Notes under the pieces: model-generated
Seen by the model: the letters and a program-made list of their open reading frames with translations, nothing else
Database searches by the model: none
What the model was told of the DNA's origin: nothing
In this document: piece after piece, positions 38,385-46,854 of the stretch
How positions within the stretch are numbered: position 1 is the first letter of the stretch
Layout: each line of letters starts with the position of its first letter
DNA from: Chitinophaga horti
Lineage (GTDB): Bacteria; Bacteroidota; Bacteroidia; Chitinophagales; Chitinophagaceae
DNA length: 64,000 nt
Direction of reading: 5' to 3'
Assembly (NCBI RefSeq): GCF_022867795.2
Contig: NZ_CP107006.1
Location: 4,154,001 to 4,218,000 of the forward strand
Program-made: the position numbers and the translations under genes

Positions 38385-38816
38385 TTATTGCGCAAGCATT
38401 GCCTTTATGGCGTTCATATGCCCGACTAACTTTTGTTGTTTTGCTTTTGGCAGCCCGTCAATCAACGATGCTACCTGCCGGTTGGAGGCGTCGTTGAGTT
38501 CATCGAACAGCTGGCTGCCCTTTCGGGAGAGTGATAACAGGCTAACCCTGGCATCTTCGCTCGAAATATGTTTGGTGATTAATTTCTCTTTTTCGAACCG
38601 TTTTAATACCCGGCTGAGGTAACCTTTGTCGATATCCGCTTCACTCGTAATTCGCGAGGCGCTGACAGGCTGGTGAGCCTGAATTTCATACAGGATCCTC
38701 GCCTCTACCAGCGAATAATTACTGTTAAGCAAATGGTCGTCTAAGAGACCAATTAAGCCCGTGTAATAGCGGTTGAAGGCGCGGATCTCTTCTATGATAT
38801 GTTTTTTATCACTCAT
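38385..38816 (-). CDS. MarR-family transcriptional regulator
   Basis: 143 residues with the winged-helix MarR core: YSLVEARILYEIQAHQPVSA, the recognition helix region SRITSEADIDKGYLSRVLKR, then the wing FEKEKLITKHISSEDARVSLLSLS. It binds DNA as a dimer. Its ATG overlaps the stop of the upstream GNAT gene by 4 bp (ATGA), so the pair is translationally coupled. Two matched palindromes just upstream of the GNAT start are probable operators, which suggests autorepression. Many bacteria have the two domains fused as one MarR-GNAT protein; here they are separate genes in GNAT-MarR order. Confidence 0.93.
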   Translation of the reverse strand: MSDKKHIIEEIRAFNRYYTGLIGLLDDHLLNSNYSLVEARILYEIQAHQPVSASRITSEADIDKGYLSRVLKRFEKEKLITKHISSEDARVSLLSLSRKGSQLFDELNDASNRQVASLIDGLPKAKQQKLVGHMNAIKAMLAQ

Positions 38817-39322
38817 AAGGAAGTACTGAGGGTTAGATCGTATCTGCGTTCAATCAATTCCTTATCGAAAGCATTGGATGCTTTTTCTTCCGTAAGTGCG
38901 AATCCATAGCGGGTGTAGAGTGCAATGGCAGCGTGCTGATCGTTGGTGGTCCAGAGGTAGGCTTCTTTAAAACCCCTTTCGTGCATAAAGCTGATAAACC
39001 CGTCCATTAGTTTCTTTCCCAGGCCGATACCCCGGTATTCGGGCAGGAACAGGAAATAACGGAACTGCACCTGTACGCCCCTGTGTTGTGCCACCAGGAA
39101 ACCGATAATGCGTGCGTCGTGTTCACATATCCATACACGGTCCAGGACGGGATCGTATTCTTTGGCAAAATCTTTCAGGCCGTCCAGCACATAAGCTTCG
39201 AAGTTACGGCCATAGCCTTGTTCTTTGGCATAGATGAGGCCATGTAAGTATGCGATGTATCCTAAGTCTCCCGGCTGGAGCGTGTTTCTTATTTCGATGT
39301 CTGCTAACTTCACGGTGTTCAT
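38813..39322 (-). CDS. GNAT-family N-acetyltransferase paired with MarR
   Basis: 169 residues. The acetyl-CoA loop is in YFLFLPEYRGIGLGKKLMDG (RGIGLG), preceded by IGFLVAQHRGVQVQF and followed by AYLWTTNDQHAAIALYTRYG, the usual GNAT C-terminal helix. The opening IEIRNTLQPGDLGYIAYLHG is the signature of the acetyltransferase half of MarR-GNAT fusion proteins. It overlaps the MarR gene by 4 bp. It probably acetylates a small amine, such as a toxic compound or amino acid sensed by the MarR partner (inference). Confidence 0.92.
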   Translation of the reverse strand: MNTVKLADIEIRNTLQPGDLGYIAYLHGLIYAKEQGYGRNFEAYVLDGLKDFAKEYDPVLDRVWICEHDARIIGFLVAQHRGVQVQFRYFLFLPEYRGIGLGKKLMDGFISFMHERGFKEAYLWTTNDQHAAIALYTRYGFALTEEKASNAFDKELIERRYDLTLSTSL

Positions 39323-39339
39323 CTGCTGATATTTTAAAG

Positions 39340-39354
39340 GTTGACTAAGTCAAC
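39340..39354. promoter_or_regulatory. Operator-like palindrome 1 of the GNAT-MarR operon
   Basis: GTTGACTAAGTCAAC has six-base perfect arms around a 3-bp centre. It lies 17 bp upstream of the GNAT start codon. The size and position suit a MarR dimer. Confidence 0.65.
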
Positions 39355-39378
39355 TATTATGCAAAGTAATGGAATATA

Positions 39379-39393
39379 GTTGACAAAATCAAC
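39379..39393. promoter_or_regulatory. Operator-like palindrome 2 of the GNAT-MarR operon
   Basis: GTTGACAAAATCAAC has GTTGA/TCAAC arms and the same 15-bp length as the site at 39340-39354. The two centres are 39 bp apart, so the pair would flank the promoter. Confidence 0.62.
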
Positions 39394-39846
39394 CATATTT
39401 AAGACTAGCAACCGTTGAGTAAGTGGCTGAAAAAGTCGACAAGATAAATCCAATCGGTCGGCCTCTTCCGTAAGTGAATTAATAAATTTGCGTGCGAAGC
39501 ACTCATTCTGCCAGAAATTAGAATTAATCTTAAATCATATTTGGTTTACTATAAACACCAGGACAGTACAATTACGGACACATCCGCCAGGAAAAAGATG
39601 CCCAAAAGACAGGAAGCCCAAAAAAATTCAGTGCGGAGTATTTGCAGTCATCATAAGAATTATTTAACTTTCAGATACCTTAGTGAGTTACCAAACCGGG
39701 CATAACACCGGTTTATACCTTAAGTATTCACCTTGCGTATTAACCCTCCATTTTGCTATTGACACTATTTTATTTGCAGTTTTTGTATTCACAATAACGG
39801 CCCGGCGTGTTTATCCGTTTAGCGCTGGCGACTTTCGCATTAAGAT
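39394..39846. other. 453-bp gap before the FecI-type sigma gene
   Basis: No gene is recognised. The right end should hold the sigma-gene promoter; TTTG at 39752-39755 and TTTATTTG at 39769-39776 are promoter-like, but the 13-bp spacing is too short for the usual pattern. The left end holds the start of the MarR-operon control region. Confidence 0.5.
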
Positions 39847-40416
39847 ATGACCGACTACCGTGTGTTACTGGATGAGGAATTACTGGATTTGCTGAGCAGC
39901 AAGTCAGATCATGCTGCGTATGCCGAACTGTATCACCGATATTTCCACAAACTCTGTTGCTTCGTTAAACGCGCTTGTCCAGAAGAAGACGTTCCGGCCG
40001 ACATCGCGCAGGACATCCTGTTGTACCTGTGGGAACAACGCAAAGAAATTCACATTCACAGTAAGCTTGTATATTTTTTATACCGCGCCGCATTTAACCA
40101 GGTACTGAAAAGGCAGCGAAGGGAAAAAGTGATTAACGCGTTCGAAACGTACTTCAAATCGCATTATGATGAAGCGTACGAAAGTACAGACAACGCGATC
40201 GCGTTAAAAGAAATTAATGAAACAGTGGATCGTGCATTGGAATATATGAGTCCTAAAATGAAGCTGGTATTTACTTCCAGCAGATTCAACCACATGCAGA
40301 ATGCAGAGATCAGTGAACAATTCGGCATTCCGCGAAACACAGTAAAAGACCAGGTGAAAGGTGCATTAAGGATACTCCGCAAAATGGGCCTGAAGCTGAA
40401 CGCTATCTTCTTTTAA
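39847..40416 (+). CDS. FecI-like ECF sigma factor
   Basis: 189 residues. Region 2 (YHRYFHKLCCFVKR ... ADIAQDILLYLWEQR) and region 4 (EYMSPKMKLVFTSSRFNHM ... AEISEQFGIPRNTVKDQVKG) are both complete, as in the Bacteroidota RNA polymerase sigma-70 family used with FecR. It directs RNA polymerase to the susC promoter when released by the FecR-type anti-sigma factor encoded 166 bp downstream. Base composition is intermediate, closer to the host flanks than to the AT-rich genes after 42.4 kb. Confidence 0.94.
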   Translation: MTDYRVLLDEELLDLLSSKSDHAAYAELYHRYFHKLCCFVKRACPEEDVPADIAQDILLYLWEQRKEIHIHSKLVYFLYRAAFNQVLKRQRREKVINAFETYFKSHYDEAYESTDNAIALKEINETVDRALEYMSPKMKLVFTSSRFNHMQNAEISEQFGIPRNTVKDQVKGALRILRKMGLKLNAIFF

Positions 40417-40582
40417 TCTCCACGTAACAGCGACGACAACCTCCCTGCAGGCTCAAAGAGCTTGCTATTTTTGTTGTACGTATGTCCGTAACCGTTCCCG
40501 AAAAATAATTCATTTTTTTCCACCCACCCCCTATCGTTAAGGTACTTATAATTATAAGGGTAATTGGAAACACCTACAGCTA

Positions 40583-41731
40583 ATGGATAAACGTGAATTG
40601 GAAACATTATTGGACCGATACGAAAAAGGCCAATGTACACCGAGGGAAATAGCCGCACTTGAGAAGGTGCTGGCCGTTGCTGCGGAAGACAGTGTCACCG
40701 ACGAGCTGGAGGTTGATACCAACACCTTTAAGCAGAAATGGGCGCTGGCGAAACAGAAAACGAACGCGGCATCCAGGCGTGCAAGAATATTACGCATATT
40801 GCCGTATGCAGCCGCCTCTATCGTCATAGCCGGAAGCCTCTTTTTTTTCGGGGACCGGTATTACGGCGCCACCAAGCAGCAACCACAGGTAACTATTATA
40901 GAGAACGTGGAGCCTGGCCGTAACCAGGCTTATCTTACTTTAGGCGATGGTCGCAAAATATCTTTAGAAGAAGCTAAAGACGGGCTGCTCGCTTCACAGG
41001 GATCATTTAGCCTTTACAAGACCGGCAACGGACAGTTGAAATACGTTCGTCCTAATGATAAGGCGGGCATCAACCCCATGCAGACGAATACCATCAGCAC
41101 CCCACGTGGCGGTGAGTTCTCAGTGGAACTTCCCGACGGATCCAGGGTTTGGCTGAATGCAGCATCATCCATTACCTTCTCAACGGATATGGCCACCAGT
41201 GCCACCCGGGAACTTTCTATCCACGGCGAAGTATATTTTGAGGTAGCGACTGACAAGTCGAGACCATTTCGTGTAAAAGCCGGCATCCAAACCGTGGAGG
41301 TATTGGGCACACACTTTTCGATAAATTCCTACGCAGATGAACCTCAGGTAAAGACTTCTCTTCTTGAAGGCTCCGTCCGCATTACTTCTCATACACTTGC
41401 CACCGGCGTCATTCTCAGGCCGGGACAGCAAGCCCTTTTAAGCCAAAACAAAAAGATTGAAATTGTTCCGGTGAACGAGTCAGCACTCGCCTGGAAAAAT
41501 GGCCTGATCCGCTTCCGCGGTGCGGACCTTCACACCGTCATGCGTCAGCTGTCCCGCTGGTATGACCTCGACGTAATTTATGAGGGACAAATATCAAATG
41601 AACTCATCAACGCCACTGTACCTAAGACCAGCCAGCTTGCCACTGTCCTGGATCTATTAAGAGGTATCGGCGTTGAATTTACCATTGAACAAACAGCCAC
41701 CGGCAAGAGAATTATTGTAAAAGGAAATTAG
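40583..41731 (+). CDS. FecR-family anti-sigma / signal-transducing protein
   Basis: 382 residues. A cytoplasmic N-terminal anti-sigma part (1-65) is followed by one membrane helix (ILPYAAASIVIAGSLFFFG, ~71-90), the FecR domain (TISTPRGGEFSVELPDGSRV ... GEVYFEVATDKSRPF, ~165-290) and a C-terminal DUF4974/STN-like domain (RFRGADLHTVMRQLSRWYDL ... INATVPKTSQL). The C-terminal domain contacts the STN domain of the SusC encoded next and relays occupancy to the sigma factor. Gene order sigma-fecR-susC-susD is canonical. Confidence 0.95.
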   Translation: MDKRELETLLDRYEKGQCTPREIAALEKVLAVAAEDSVTDELEVDTNTFKQKWALAKQKTNAASRRARILRILPYAAASIVIAGSLFFFGDRYYGATKQQPQVTIIENVEPGRNQAYLTLGDGRKISLEEAKDGLLASQGSFSLYKTGNGQLKYVRPNDKAGINPMQTNTISTPRGGEFSVELPDGSRVWLNAASSITFSTDMATSATRELSIHGEVYFEVATDKSRPFRVKAGIQTVEVLGTHFSINSYADEPQVKTSLLEGSVRITSHTLATGVILRPGQQALLSQNKKIEIVPVNESALAWKNGLIRFRGADLHTVMRQLSRWYDLDVIYEGQISNELINATVPKTSQLATVLDLLRGIGVEFTIEQTATGKRIIVKGN

Positions 41732-41850
41732 TTATCGGTTTTACCAACTAGCATTTTAAGCCAAACCATCATTAGTAAACAGAAGGAAGCGTCAAGTTAT
41801 TGTTATCGGTATTAAACACACAAAAGAGCCCGCACAGAACTAAAAAAATA

Positions 41851-41878
41851 CCCGGATGCGATCATACTCGCACCCGGG
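41851..41878. terminator. Hairpin between fecR and susC
   Basis: CCCGGATGCG (41851-41860) pairs with CGCACCCGGG (41869-41878), nine of ten positions. On the plus strand an A-run precedes it and no U-run follows, so it is not an efficient plus-strand terminator; on the minus strand a T-run follows. It may attenuate or protect the susC transcript. The surrounding gap 41732-41942 holds no gene. Confidence 0.5.
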
Positions 41879-41942
41879 AGAATAATTCTGGCGGTAAACA
41901 TCCCTAGCAGGACTATTTATTCACCAAAGTCAAAACAAAAGT

Positions 41943-44900
41943 ATGGAAAATTCTACTCTTCAGGGTGGAGCAAGCAATCCATTTGCCTACGACCGGCGCT
42001 TATTTTCAACCAGAATTATTATGCGCATACAAATAATTTTCATCATGATGTTCGTTATTGCAATGCATAGCTTCGGCAATGCCAATGCGCAATTTGTGAG
42101 CATCTCTGTGAAAAAAGAGCCGCTCACCAAAGTATTCGATCTTTTAGAACGCCAGAGCGGCTATTATTTTACCTACAAAGTACAGACTGTCGAGGGCATG
42201 ATGGTGAGTGCCGACCTCAAGCAGGTGCGGATACAGGACGCGTTGGATGTGATTTTGAAGGGGTTGCCGTTGGAGTATAGGATATCGGAGAAGACGATTT
42301 TGATTGTGAGGAAGGTGCAGGGGAATGGGCAGGTGGTGAGTGTGGAGGTGGAAGAAAAGATTCCTCCGGTGACAATTACGGGCACGATTACAACTGCAGA
42401 TGGTGTACCGTTTCCCGGAGTAACAGTTAGAGTAAAGGGAACTAATAACGGGACGGTTACGGATAAGGATGGGAGATATTCGATAGTCGCTGAACGTGGC
42501 GCGGTATTAGTGTTTAGTTATGTGGGGTATAAGGCTAATGAAATAGCAGTGACAGCTGGACAAACGGAGATAAGTTTCGCCCTCCTGGAAAACCCGAATC
42601 AACTGAAGGAGACGGTTGTTAAGGGTTACTATTCGACTACAAAAGAGCTTAATACAGGCGCAGTAAATACGCTTAAAGCAAATGACATCTCAAAACAACC
42701 GGTGAGCGACCCTCTTATGACTCTGCAAGGCAGGGTGCCAGGACTCTATATTAACCAGACCTCGGGAGTGCCGGGTGCTGGATTAAAAGTAAACCTGAGA
42801 GGAAGAAATAGTATGGCTAATGGAAATGAACCATTATACATCGTGGACGGTATCCCCTTCAATTCCTCTAGACAAAACCAGAACCCGAATGCCGCTGATT
42901 TTTCTAACAATGGGTTAAGTCCATTTCAAAGTATAAGGCCAGAAGATATCGAAAGTATAGATATACTTAAGGACGCCGATGCCACTGCTATCTATGGCTC
43001 ACGCGGAGCCAATGGCGTTATTATCATAACGACCAAAAAAGGGAAGTCAGGCAAAACACAAGTCGATGTGAACCTGAGCAGCGGCATTGGCAAAGTAACC
43101 CGAACTCTGGACTTACTGAATACTGAGCAATACTTAGCAATGCGCATGGAGGCTTTTAAGAATGACGGCATAAACCCGGGAGCAACTGCCTATGACGTAA
43201 ACGGACGATGGGATAAGAATAGATTCACTGACTGGCAAAAGGAAATGATAGGCGGCACAGCGAGAATAACCAATGTTAGTACTACGTTGTCTGGCGGGAA
43301 CAAGCAGACTCAATTTTTGCTGGGAAGCAGTTACCGGAGGGAAAGCACTGTTTATCCCGGCAATTATGCAAACAGAATCGCGTCAGCAAACCTAAACATT
43401 AACCACACTTCAGAAAGTCAAAAATTTCGAGCCGACGTTAGCGCTAATTATGCAAATAATAACAATCGCCTGCCCACAACTGAGCTAAACATTTTTTCGA
43501 CACTAGCACCGAACACTCCCAACTTATACAAGCCAAATGGAGAACTAAATTTTGAAAATGGAACATTTGACAATCCTTTGAGACTGTTAAAGCAAAAATC
43601 GACTGCAGTAACAGACAATCTAATAAGCAATATTGTTCTATCCTACAACTTAACATCTTCATTACAGCTAAAGTCAAATCTAGGCTACTCAACTAGCACT
43701 GTTAAAGAGACAAATATATCACCTCTTAATTCATTTAATCCTTTTACAGTGAATCCTGCGACTGACCGAACCCTGATACTGGGGAATAGTCAAAGAGTTT
43801 CCTGGATTGTTGAGCCTCAAATCAATTACTCGTATGCTCTTGGAAGTCACGTTGTGGATGCGACGATTGGGACCAGTTTCCAGAATAGCACACAAGAGGG
43901 CATTAAACAAACGGGAACAGGGTTTTCGAACGACCTATTGCTGGAGGATATCTCAGCAGCTCCAAGCATCTATAACGAAACTAATTCTTCGACTTACAGA
44001 TACACAGCGCTGTATGCCCGGTTGGCTTACAATTTTCAAGAAAAGTATGTTTTAAACTTGACTGGCAGAAGGGACGGAAGTAGTCGATTTGGACCCAACA
44101 AACAGTTTGGAAATTTTGGTGCGGTCGGCATCGGCTGGATATTTTCAAAAGAACAATTCATCACTTCGAGATTGCCGTACATCTCGTTCGGAAAGATCCG
44201 AGGTAGTGTAGGAACGACAGGGAATGATCAATTAGCAGACTATGCATATTTGAATCAATACTTAGCGAATCCATCCGTTTACTTAGGGGGCACAACTCTC
44301 TATCCGCTCGGGCTCACCAACCCCTTTTTCGGCTGGGAAACGATCAACAAGATAGAGGCAGGGATTGACCTAGGATTTTTAAACGACAAGATCATGTTCA
44401 ATGTTAGCGTTTATCGCAACAGAACCAAAAATCAATTGGTTGGCTACTCTCTTCCCTTTGTAACAGGATTTAATACCATCACAGGAAACCTTCCAGCGAC
44501 TATTGAAAACAGAGGAGTAGAACTAGAGGCCTCATCTAGCAACATAAAAAATGAGTCTTTCTCATGGACGACAAATTTTAACATCAGTTTCCCAAAAAAC
44601 AAGCTTGTTTCCTATCCAAACATTGAAGGCTCAAGCTACAATCAAGTCTTTGTTGTTGGGAAGCCACTAAACGTTCAATTTGTTTACAAATTTAAGGGAA
44701 TAAATCCGACGACTGGAATCTTCACCTTTGATGACTTGAACAAAGACGGATTAATCACCTCCGATAAAGACAGGTATGCGATAGTAGTAGGACAAAAATT
44801 CTATGGAGGCATTAACAACACTTTTGCTTACAAAGGAATCACTCTCGATTGCTTCGTACAATTCGTCAAGCAAAATGGCTTCAATGCTGACGTCAACTCC

Positions 44901-45287
44901 TCTCCCGGAATGTTCACAGCAGGCGGCCGCAATCAACCGGTGGGCGTATTAGACCATTGGCGCAGTGTGACCAATTCTGGCAGATATCAAAAATACAGCA
45001 CCCTCTTTACTACTGTCTACCGTGCAAGTCAAACATACAATAATAGTGATGCAAAAATAACGGATGCATCGTTTGTAAGATTAAAAAACATTCAGGTTTC
45101 ATGGACCACGCCACTCGATCTACAGCAACGCTGGCGCGTCCCGGCAATTCGTCTTTACCTACAAGCCCAAAATCTTATCACGATAACAAATTATAATGGA
45201 ACCGACCCAGAAATTCCTCAATATCAGCTGGTAACGGCCCTTCCTCCATTGAAAATCCTGATTGCGGGGATTCAAATTAAGCTTTAG
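41943..45287 (+). CDS. SusC/RagA-family transporter with N-terminal STN signalling domain
   Basis: 1114 residues. Signal/anchor region (MRIQIIFIMMFVIAMHSFG, ~27-45), STN domain (~50-115: VKKEPLTKVFDLLERQSGYY ... VRIQDALDVILKGLPLEYRI), carboxypeptidase-regulatory-like domain (~143-215), plug (SIDILKDADATAIYGSRGA) and barrel ending LKILIAGIQIKL. The STN domain makes it a transducer for the FecR/FecI pair upstream. Composition is striking: codons up to ~42.23 kb look like the host, 42.24-42.37 kb is extremely G-rich and C-poor, and the rest is AT-rich, suggesting a mosaic gene. The ligand is unknown; the thiol-related genes downstream hint at a Cys-containing peptide or protein (inference). Confidence 0.95.
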   Translation: MENSTLQGGASNPFAYDRRLFSTRIIMRIQIIFIMMFVIAMHSFGNANAQFVSISVKKEPLTKVFDLLERQSGYYFTYKVQTVEGMMVSADLKQVRIQDALDVILKGLPLEYRISEKTILIVRKVQGNGQVVSVEVEEKIPPVTITGTITTADGVPFPGVTVRVKGTNNGTVTDKDGRYSIVAERGAVLVFSYVGYKANEIAVTAGQTEISFALLENPNQLKETVVKGYYSTTKELNTGAVNTLKANDISKQPVSDPLMTLQGRVPGLYINQTSGVPGAGLKVNLRGRNSMANGNEPLYIVDGIPFNSSRQNQNPNAADFSNNGLSPFQSIRPEDIESIDILKDADATAIYGSRGANGVIIITTKKGKSGKTQVDVNLSSGIGKVTRTLDLLNTEQYLAMRMEAFKNDGINPGATAYDVNGRWDKNRFTDWQKEMIGGTARITNVSTTLSGGNKQTQFLLGSSYRRESTVYPGNYANRIASANLNINHTSESQKFRADVSANYANNNNRLPTTELNIFSTLAPNTPNLYKPNGELNFENGTFDNPLRLLKQKSTAVTDNLISNIVLSYNLTSSLQLKSNLGYSTSTVKETNISPLNSFNPFTVNPATDRTLILGNSQRVSWIVEPQINYSYALGSHVVDATIGTSFQNSTQEGIKQTGTGFSNDLLLEDISAAPSIYNETNSSTYRYTALYARLAYNFQEKYVLNLTGRRDGSSRFGPNKQFGNFGAVGIGWIFSKEQFITSRLPYISFGKIRGSVGTTGNDQLADYAYLNQYLANPSVYLGGTTLYPLGLTNPFFGWETINKIEAGIDLGFLNDKIMFNVSVYRNRTKNQLVGYSLPFVTGFNTITGNLPATIENRGVELEASSSNIKNESFSWTTNFNISFPKNKLVSYPNIEGSSYNQVFVVGKPLNVQFVYKFKGINPTTGIFTFDDLNKDGLITSDKDRYAIVVGQKFYGGINNTFAYKGITLDCFVQFVKQNGFNADVNSSPGMFTAGGRNQPVGVLDHWRSVTNSGRYQKYSTLFTTVYRASQTYNNSDAKITDASFVRLKNIQVSWTTPLDLQQRWRVPAIRLYLQAQNLITITNYNGTDPEIPQYQLVTALPPLKILIAGIQIKL

Positions 45288-45308
45288 AACCATCACAATT
45301 GCACTAAC

Positions 45309-46805
45309 ATGAAACAGTTTCATACTAGATATAACATCCGATTCAAAGAAATCTGTATCAGATCAGTAAAAACGAACATCGTTATAACGAGCTTGATTTC
45401 TATTTTTTGCCTCTCTTTATGGTCATGCAAAGACTTTTTAGATATCGATCCACCTAAAAACAGGCTTATTACTAAATCTGTTTTCAACACAGGTGAGACT
45501 GCGAATGCCGCAGTGCTAAACATCTACTCTGCCATGGGAAATCCCTATGAGTCTGCCACAACATTCTCAATTGCAGCACTCGCAGGATTATCAGCAGATG
45601 AACTTAACACTTTTGCCGGAACTGAAGCAATTTCTCAAGTTCATGTAAATGACATTACGCCTGCGGGTGCTGCAACAAACACCATCTGGAACAACGCATA
45701 TCTTCATATTTTTAAAGCAAATGCCGTAATTGAGGGTTGTTCAGCCTCCACGAATCTAATCAGCGAGGTCAAACAACAATTGATCGGAGAAGGCCAATTC
45801 ATCCGAGCATTTTGGTACTTTTATCTTATCAATCTGTATGGTGATGTACCACTAGCTCTGTCCACAGAGTATACAACGAACAGACAGTTGCTACGTGAAA
45901 AAAAAGCAACTGTGTATGGACAAATCATTAGTGATTTATTAGCCGCTCAAGCAAACTTAAGTGAGAATTATGTCGGTTTTAATGGTACATCGATTACTCA
46001 GGAAAGGGTTAGGCCGAACAAATCCGCAGCAACAGCCCTACTGGCAAGAGTATATCTATTTACCGAACAATATTCAAAAGCCGAGGAACAGGCAACTACT
46101 ATCATCAGCAAAAGCGCGACGTATTCGCTAGCATCGTTAGATAGTGTCTTTCTAAAAAATAATAAAGAAGCAATTTGGCAGTTGATGGTGACCTCCCCGA
46201 ATGATGTCAACACCTCTGAGGGCTTCGGTTTCATCCTTACGTCCCCACCCAATATATCGTCCCTCAATAACTCAAATACAATAAGCTCCAATCTTCTTGG
46301 AGTATTCGATATACAAGACAGCAGAAAAGAGCATTGGATCAATACTTATACTGATGCTTCAGTAACTCCAAACGTAGAATACTCCTTCCCCGCCAAATAC
46401 AAAGTCAAAACCGGGTCCGAAGTGACAGAGTACTCCACAATTTTGAGACTTGGCGAGCAATATCTTATCCGGGCTGAGGCCAGGGCTCAGCAAAACGACA
46501 TCGCCAATGCTGTCGCAGACCTCGACGAGATCCGCGGGCGGGCAGGACTGCCATCAATAAACGCAACACATCCGAATATCCAGAAGGCAGCGCTACTAAA
46601 TGCAATCCTTGTCGAGAGACAATTAGAACTTTTCACTGAATGGGGACACCGGTGGCTCGATATTAAAAGGACTAAACTGATCGACGAAGTAATGACTCAT
46701 GCAGCATTAGAGAAGGGCGCCACATGGGATACCCGAAAACAATTGTGGCCCATTCCCCCAGCAGAAATTCAAAACAAATTAAATCAAAACCTAAGCTACA
46801 ATTAG
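45309..46805 (+). CDS. SusD/RagB-family lipoprotein
   Basis: 498 residues. An unusually long N-terminus precedes the signal (IVITSLISIFCLSLWSC, lipidated Cys ~40), followed by DFLDIDPPKNRLITKSVFNT. The TPR segment is LIGEGQFIRAFWYFYLINLYG and the C-terminal hallmark is ILRLGEQYLIRAEARAQQN ... LVERQLELFTEWGHRWLDIK. It forms the lid of the SusC 21 bp upstream. The gene is AT-rich relative to the flanks of the locus. Start choice: a later in-frame Met near the hydrophobic stretch is absent, so I keep the first ATG. Confidence 0.95.
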   Translation: MKQFHTRYNIRFKEICIRSVKTNIVITSLISIFCLSLWSCKDFLDIDPPKNRLITKSVFNTGETANAAVLNIYSAMGNPYESATTFSIAALAGLSADELNTFAGTEAISQVHVNDITPAGAATNTIWNNAYLHIFKANAVIEGCSASTNLISEVKQQLIGEGQFIRAFWYFYLINLYGDVPLALSTEYTTNRQLLREKKATVYGQIISDLLAAQANLSENYVGFNGTSITQERVRPNKSAATALLARVYLFTEQYSKAEEQATTIISKSATYSLASLDSVFLKNNKEAIWQLMVTSPNDVNTSEGFGFILTSPPNISSLNNSNTISSNLLGVFDIQDSRKEHWINTYTDASVTPNVEYSFPAKYKVKTGSEVTEYSTILRLGEQYLIRAEARAQQNDIANAVADLDEIRGRAGLPSINATHPNIQKAALLNAILVERQLELFTEWGHRWLDIKRTKLIDEVMTHAALEKGATWDTRKQLWPIPPAEIQNKLNQNLSYN

Positions 46806-46854
46806 ACGATAGCTGTAAATAATTAATACCGTTCTCATTTTAAACAAGGGATAT

